A DNA stretch of 64,000 nt. Origin: Methanobacteriota archaeon. Its GTDB lineage: Archaea; Thermoplasmatota; Poseidoniia; MGIII; CG-Epi1. The stretch is taken from the NCBI GenBank assembly GCA_029977605.1, contig JAPOKN010000001.1:1-64000 (forward strand), written 5' to 3'. Under the pieces are notes generated by a model that saw only the letters and a list, made by a program, of their open reading frames with translations, was not told the origin of the DNA and searched no databases. Below, piece after piece: positions 62,353 to 64,000 of the stretch. Every line of letters starts with the position of its first letter. Positions within the stretch are counted from its first letter, which is position 1. A program made the translations under genes and the position numbers.

Positions 62353-63078
62353 CTATACCGCCTCTGCACTCCAAGTTTTTACTTTAACGCCTTTACTCAT
62401 ATGAACCAAATCAGGTTCTAGCAAATTAGAAATACCAAGATTGTAAAACTCAGTTAGGGAATTTTTTTCAATTCTAGCTGTAGCGTCTTGAAATTCCCAC
62501 GGTTCGTGACAAGTGTAAGCAATATGAGTTATATTCTTGTAGGTTACATAAAGACTATATCTTTCAAAGAGAAATTCCTCAAGACTATTCTTCTTAGCTT
62601 TTCTTAGGGGGCCGTTGGGCTTTGATTCGCCTTTGATACCAATTCCATTACTTTTTCTTCTAGACTGCCATGAAAATCCCCCCTCAACATTTTCCTTTAC
62701 TTCACCTTTTGCAAATACATAGGGAAGGCCATATGCCCAAGGAGCATACATGCTTGTAATCCTACTTTCAGCATCTAAAGTCAGAAATAAAACGCCAGAT
62801 ATTCCGTTCTTTGAGACATATGTACGAATATTAAATTCAGGAAAATTTGAAATGAAAGGAACAGAAGGTAAGAATCTAGGTCTTATGTTTTCCATTCTAA
62901 ATGGTATTGTTCCAACGTATGTTTTTCCATTAAACTTTTCTAATTCTAAATCTTCAGGAATATACTTTTCCAACAAGTGATGTTCTACTTCCCAATGCAT
63001 GAATGTAAGATCTACCCAATTTTGACTTAACGCCCATCCTCTTGTTGGCATCTTGTATGGTATATGTTCAGTATTCAC
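62353..63078 (-). CDS. DUF2071 family protein (YqjF-like)
   Basis: A 241-residue protein with the DUF2071 pattern: WVDLTFMHWEVEHHLLEKYIP at the start, then TYVGTIPFRMENIRPR and FPEFNIRTYVSKNGISGV. The biochemical role of the family is unknown; the fold is related to acetoacetate decarboxylase. Starts by overlapping the TrmJ-like gene by 4 nt. Confidence 0.85.
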   Translation of the reverse strand: MNTEHIPYKMPTRGWALSQNWVDLTFMHWEVEHHLLEKYIPEDLELEKFNGKTYVGTIPFRMENIRPRFLPSVPFISNFPEFNIRTYVSKNGISGVLFLTLDAESRITSMYAPWAYGLPYVFAKGEVKENVEGGFSWQSRRKSNGIGIKGESKPNGPLRKAKKNSLEEFLFERYSLYVTYKNITHIAYTCHEPWEFQDATARIEKNSLTEFYNLGISNLLEPDLVHMSKGVKVKTWSAEAV

Positions 63079-63764
63079 CTTTTACCTTCTTTAATTGCCT
63101 TAAATATTCCCATTAAATTTTCATACTCTCCTATATTTGGATTTCCTCTTGAAACTAACCTTCTCAAAGTTGTTCTTGAGCGATTCAATCTTCTTTCAGG
63201 ATAGCTACTATTTTCAAGTAAGTCCATGATTCTGTCTACTAATCGTTCAAATTCTTCTTGTGAAACGGATTTTTGTTTCTTTAAGCTTTTTATTTTTTCA
63301 TTCCTCTTAACTTCATAAAGTACGATCCCTACAGCATGAGACAAATTTAGAATAGGATAATCTGAATTTGTGGGTATAGTTATAGTAGCTTCACAGAGCG
63401 CCAGTTCTTCTCTATAAAGCCCGTGATTTTCTCTACCAAATAAAAGTGCAGGATTTTCTCTATCGGAAATTATTTCGTTAATTTTTTTAACATCTTGAGG
63501 AGCTCTAAACCATCTTTTGTCGCCTTCGGGTCTTATGCCACTAGTTCCAATTGCAATATCACAATCGGCTATTGCTTCTTCGATGGTGCCATATCTTTTT
63601 GATTTCTCAAGAATGGGCCTTCCAGATTTAGATCTAGCATAACTTTCATCGGCTAATTCACAACCTTTTACCATCGCTAAATCGTTCAATCCAAAATTTG
63701 CCATAGCTCTAGCTACGGCCCCTATATTTCCCGGATGTTGAGGTTCAACTAGTACAATTCTCAA
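63075..63764 (-). CDS. tRNA/rRNA methyltransferase, TrmJ-like SPOUT family
   Basis: A SPOUT-class methyltransferase of the TrmH group 1/TrmJ type that 2'-O-methylates tRNA. The N-terminus VLVEPQHPGNIGAVARAM is the family hallmark; the knotted SAM site is shown by ALLFGRENHGL and IPTNSDYPILNLSHAVGI. 229 residues with a C-terminal helical part (VDRIMDLLENSSYP) as in TrmJ. Target residue is not certain; C/U32 of tRNA is usual. Confidence 0.88.
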   Translation of the reverse strand: MRIVLVEPQHPGNIGAVARAMANFGLNDLAMVKGCELADESYARSKSGRPILEKSKRYGTIEEAIADCDIAIGTSGIRPEGDKRWFRAPQDVKKINEIISDRENPALLFGRENHGLYREELALCEATITIPTNSDYPILNLSHAVGIVLYEVKRNEKIKSLKKQKSVSQEEFERLVDRIMDLLENSSYPERRLNRSRTTLRRLVSRGNPNIGEYENLMGIFKAIKEGKR

Positions 63765-63841
63765 AGTTAGCCAAAGGAGGACTTTTAGATAACTTTCGTG
63801 TAATGAAATAATTAATATCAGCTCGGCATGGAGATTATAGA

Positions 63842-64000
63842 ATGGTAGAACTTTACATTATATTGAGTTTGGTGATTGGAATAGGAATAGGCTATGTAAT
63901 CGCAAATAAAAATAATAATTCAAGCGATGACGGCATTGATTCTATTAAAAAGGAAATGGAAAATACATTCAAAGCTTTAGCTTTAGATGTTAATAAATCA
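63842..64000 (+). CDS. RmuC-like DNA recombination protein, 5' part only
   Basis: The window ends inside this gene after 53 codons. It begins with a membrane helix (about 5-21, with GIGIGYVIA) followed by an asparagine/lysine-rich stretch and a helix ending FKALALDVNKS. The helix-then-coiled-coil opening fits RmuC, a nuclease-like protein tied to recombination. The call rests on the N-terminus alone. It is divergent from the TrmJ-like gene. Confidence 0.45.
   Translation, partial: MVELYIILSLVIGIGIGYVIANKNNNSSDDGIDSIKKEMENTFKALALDVNKS

Overview
The window is a low-GC archaeal chromosome segment, most likely from a marine Poseidoniia-type euryarchaeon (Marine Group II or III, Thermoplasmatota). 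Archaeal markers are RadB, ABCE1/Rli1, ribosomal protein S15P, the archaeal class CCA-adding enzyme, archaeal TrmI, an archaeal tRNA-Gln with an encoded CCA end, two archaeal type IV pilus-type secretion modules, and a PGF-CTERM cell-surface protein. The group assignment is inferred from this gene mix and composition. Genes are dense, many overlap by 1 to 14 nt, and starts are a mix of leaderless and Shine-Dalgarno types.

Layout. 1-1.6 kb: an EVE-domain gene, then a 515-nt gene-free region holding a regularly spaced array of GGAAACAA repeats (a candidate replication origin with Orc1/Cdc6-type half-sites), then two tandem paralogous tiny zinc-binding proteins. 1.6-6 kb: a flavodoxin/zinc-ribbon protein, a ceramidase-family membrane protein and an acidic calcium-repeat lipoprotein with a PNGase F-like C-terminus. 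6-18.6 kb: cobalamin adenosyltransferase, a 1566-residue acidic repeat surface protein, RadB, an M32 carboxypeptidase, tRNA-Gln, phosphoglycerate mutase, a metallo-beta-lactamase RNA/DNA nuclease homologue and a HTH regulator. 18.6-19.2 kb: a probably highly expressed pilin-like gene with a 5' hairpin and a terminator-like hairpin.

20.4-26.7 kb holds the most striking unit. One minus-strand operon encodes an anchored surface protein with a CxCH motif, a small membrane protein that appears to start at ATT, a Tat-type Rieske protein, a b6-type cytochrome b, a subunit IV fused to an HdrC-like ferredoxin, an HdrB/CCG-domain protein and a flavodoxin-2x[4Fe-4S] fusion. I read it as a hybrid b6f/heterodisulfide-reductase-like quinone complex. 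Its flavodoxin domain is almost identical to that of the gene at 1.6 kb, and the two loci share a 9-bp upstream motif.

26.7-43.7 kb: a GT-C-like membrane protein, S15, TrmI, thioredoxin reductase, the first pilus cluster (two pilin-like proteins, a PilB-like ATPase with a charged tail, two TadB/C-like membrane proteins, two small class III signal proteins), CTP synthase, an MBL hydrolase next to a split Tpa1/OGFOD1-type prolyl hydroxylase, and a riboflavin/FAD operon (ribB-ribL-ribE-ribH). 43.7-64 kb: an HAE3 RND exporter, ABCE1, a RusA-like resolvase, FolD, two geranylgeranyl-reductase-like flavoproteins, a mitochondrial-type aconitase, PurM, a second secretion ATPase/membrane module, a FRAG1/DRAM-like protein, pyruvate phosphate dikinase, a small P-loop protein with a partner, a DUF2071 protein, a TrmJ-like methyltransferase and the start of an RmuC-like gene cut by the window edge.
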